This document shows positions 20,910 to 22,343 of a stretch of DNA of 22,343 nucleotides, one piece after another; the first letter of the stretch is position 1, and every line of letters starts with the position of its first letter. Source of the stretch: Christensenella sp. UBA1242 (GTDB lineage: Bacteria; Bacillota; Clostridia; Christensenellales; UBA1242); contig DBWI01000034.1 in the NCBI GenBank assembly GCA_002308915.1, positions 35,976 to 58,318 of the forward strand, read 5' to 3'. The translations under genes and the position numbers were made by a program. The notes under the pieces were generated by a model, which did not search any database, was not told where the DNA came from, and saw nothing but the letters and a program-made list of their open reading frames with translations.

Positions 20910-22177
20910 GATAAAACATATTGAAGAACTCCAAGAAATACGCAAACTGAAGTCCCAATGATTAACAGATTAAATACACTGCTCCAACTGTTTGTAACAT
21001 CAACAATTCTTGCAAGCCCATACGAACTTATTGTGCTACCAAGATAGCAAAAACCATTCAAGATTCCAGATAAAAGTCCCGAACTCATTTTATCTCGCAT
21101 AAATAGTGGGACCATACTTGTAACAACATTGTTTATTGCATGCATATTTAAAACTGTAATACCAAACAATGCAATCAAGGCAATCCAACTAAATTGTGTA
21201 TCAACAACAAACAACGAACCAATTAAAGTTACGGCACTAAATGCAAAAAACACAACAGTAAGTAATGTATAATTTTTTACCTTTTTGTTTACAAAGATTG
21301 CAAACAATGCCCCAAACGTTCCAAGAAGCGGCAATGTTATTGTTAGTATAATAGACAAAGAGTCTGGCAAATTGTATAGGTCTTTTAAAATTGTTGGAAC
21401 CCAAGTTGTTAGTCCATCTTTAATTAAATTATCAAAAATTGCAAATATAGACATAACAACAATAAATGTTATTAATGCGTGTATTAAAGCTTTTGACTTT
21501 TTTGTCTCAACTTGATGCTCTGCTGTAACATCACTTGAATTTGATTCAATATATTCTTTTTCTGCTTTAAAGTGATTAAATGCAATAAACCAACATACAC
21601 CAATAAACGACATGACAATAGTGGCTATTAAAAAAATGTACTTATAGACATTGAATGCGACCAAGAGTGCGCTTGAACCATAAACGATAAATGTTCCAAC
21701 AGGCGTTGCTGTGCTCATAAAAACAACTGCCAACTTTAGTTTACTCTTGTTTAAATTCTTACTTAATATTTCAATTGTCGTTGGCCAAAGTATTGATTGA
21801 GCAAAGCCGTTAACAAGCCACATCCATTTGATATACTCAAAAGAAACCCCAACAAAGATGCAGACATTCAAAGCTGATGATACAAGCAGCGCAACTGGAA
21901 TCATTATTCTTTTGTTGTACTTCTTAGAAAGTATACCATTTATAATTTGACCAGCACCATAAGCAAAAAAGAAAAATGAAGTAACAAGCCCAACTTCTGA
22001 TTTTGTTACACCATAGTCACTCATTATCAAATTAATATTAGCAGAAAAACCATATCTGCCAAGATATGCAAATATGTATCCACACCAACACAAAACAATT
22101 AACAACATTTGTCTTTTGTTTGATTTGCTATTTTCAATCATTTCTTGATTAACTGATTCTGTCTTATTATTATCCAT
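20888..22177 (-). CDS. MFS transporter, organophosphate:phosphate antiporter-like
   Basis: 429 residues with about twelve membrane segments in two halves separated by a polar loop (about residues 215-235). Features of the OPA branch (GlpT/UhpT/PgtP-like) are GYIFAYLGRYGFSANINLIMSDYG at the first segment, KSEVGLVTSFFFFAYGAGQIINGIL, and FAQSILWPTTIEIL. This suggests exchange of a phosphorylated sugar, glycerol 3-phosphate or phosphoglycerate for phosphate; the exact substrate is not clear. A polar N-terminus (1-25) precedes the first segment. The ribosome site is weak (AAAAGAATAAACA). The promoter overlaps a near-perfect palindrome, so control by a repressor or activator is likely. It is transcribed alone. 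Confidence 0.88.
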   Translation of the reverse strand: MDNNKTESVNQEMIENSKSNKRQMLLIVLCWCGYIFAYLGRYGFSANINLIMSDYGVTKSEVGLVTSFFFFAYGAGQIINGILSKKYNKRIMIPVALLVSSALNVCIFVGVSFEYIKWMWLVNGFAQSILWPTTIEILSKNLNKSKLKLAVVFMSTATPVGTFIVYGSSALLVAFNVYKYIFLIATIVMSFIGVCWFIAFNHFKAEKEYIESNSSDVTAEHQVETKKSKALIHALITFIVVMSIFAIFDNLIKDGLTTWVPTILKDLYNLPDSLSIILTITLPLLGTFGALFAIFVNKKVKNYTLLTVVFFAFSAVTLIGSLFVVDTQFSWIALIALFGITVLNMHAINNVVTSMVPLFMRDKMSSGLLSGILNGFCYLGSTISSYGLARIVDVTNSWSSVFNLLIIGTSVCVFLGVLQYVLSKKGMRK

Positions 22178-22200
22178 TGTTTATTCTTTTATTATTGTAA

Positions 22201-22221
22201 TTAATATCATATTGATATTAA
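22201..22221. promoter_or_regulatory. Palindromic operator candidate over the MFS -10 box
   Basis: TTAATATCA-N3-TGATATTAA, arms of 9 bases with exact symmetry, overlapping the -10 box (22206-22211). This size and placement suit a dimeric repressor. Confidence 0.6.
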
Positions 22222-22234
22222 ACTTATTTGTCAA
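22206..22234 (-). promoter_or_regulatory. Promoter of the MFS transporter
   Basis: On the minus strand, TTGACA (22229-22234), a 17-base spacer and TATGAT (22206-22211). Confidence 0.75.
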
Positions 22235-22343
22235 TACAAAATACAATTTTGTTAAAAATATTTCAAATAAACCATATATGCGGTAAGTATAAAAAAAAAT
22301 TATAAATAAATATATTTAAAATAAAAAATAAATTATTAATAAA

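Noticed and set aside
1..22343. CRISPR array, insertion sequence or prophage
   Set aside because: No regularly spaced repeats, transposase, integrase, recombinase or phage structural gene was found on either strand.
22235..22343. Possible gene at the right edge
   Set aside because: The last 109 bases are A/T runs with no open frame of useful length or start signal. I see nothing to annotate there.

Overview
The window is very AT-rich, with short intergenic gaps, Shine-Dalgarno sites close to AGGAG, U-tract hairpin terminators and sigma-A-like TTGACA/TATAAT promoters. This points to a low-GC Bacillota (Firmicutes) chromosome, probably an uncultured Clostridia-like or related host-associated lineage. 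UGA is used as a stop (gene ending at 8210) and Trp is read from UGG, so the code is not that of Mycoplasma. Nothing looks like a phage, plasmid or insertion sequence. Most gene products are housekeeping or envelope proteins, mixed with several proteins I do not recognise.

Layout. 1-78 is the start of a secreted or membrane protein that runs off the left edge. 210-4818 (minus) is a three-gene operon: a large fusion of a YwaF/TMEM164-like membrane region to an ABC ATPase, an ABC-2-type permease, and a single-pass protein. 4916-8986 (minus) is an envelope-lipid cluster with two PlsC-type acyltransferases, two GT8 glycosyltransferases and a DUF975 membrane protein. 9120-11182 (minus) holds enolase and an MBL-fold hydrolase. 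11288-14878 holds small genes on both strands: a helical protein, a MazG-like protein, two unrecognised proteins, a membrane zinc-ribbon protein, and a zinc ribbon joined to an orphan EF-Tu domain-2-like module. 14929-15165 is tRNA-Arg(ACG) beside a GC-rich palindromic island with pieces of the same tRNA. 15271-16239 is a second YwaF-like protein. 16248-18860 (minus) is an operon of a small membrane protein, a processive GT2 glycosyltransferase and an HD-domain protein. 18967-20536 (plus) is an orphan, a DegV/FakB protein and a membrane zinc-ribbon protein, followed by tRNA-Ser(UGA) and a gene remnant. 20888-22177 (minus) is an organophosphate:Pi antiporter-like MFS transporter.

Much of the window concerns membrane lipids and surface glycans: two PlsC acyltransferases, a DegV fatty-acid carrier, two GT8 and one GT2 glycosyltransferases, an ABC exporter, and two YwaF/TMEM164 proteins that both keep an His-x-Cys motif followed by a later His. 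The best candidate for an undescribed system is the YwaF-ABC fusion with its permease. Other notable patterns are three or four plus-strand genes whose ATG lies where transcription should start (leaderless mRNAs), stop codons placed inside terminator hairpins, and the tRNA-Arg-derived island.
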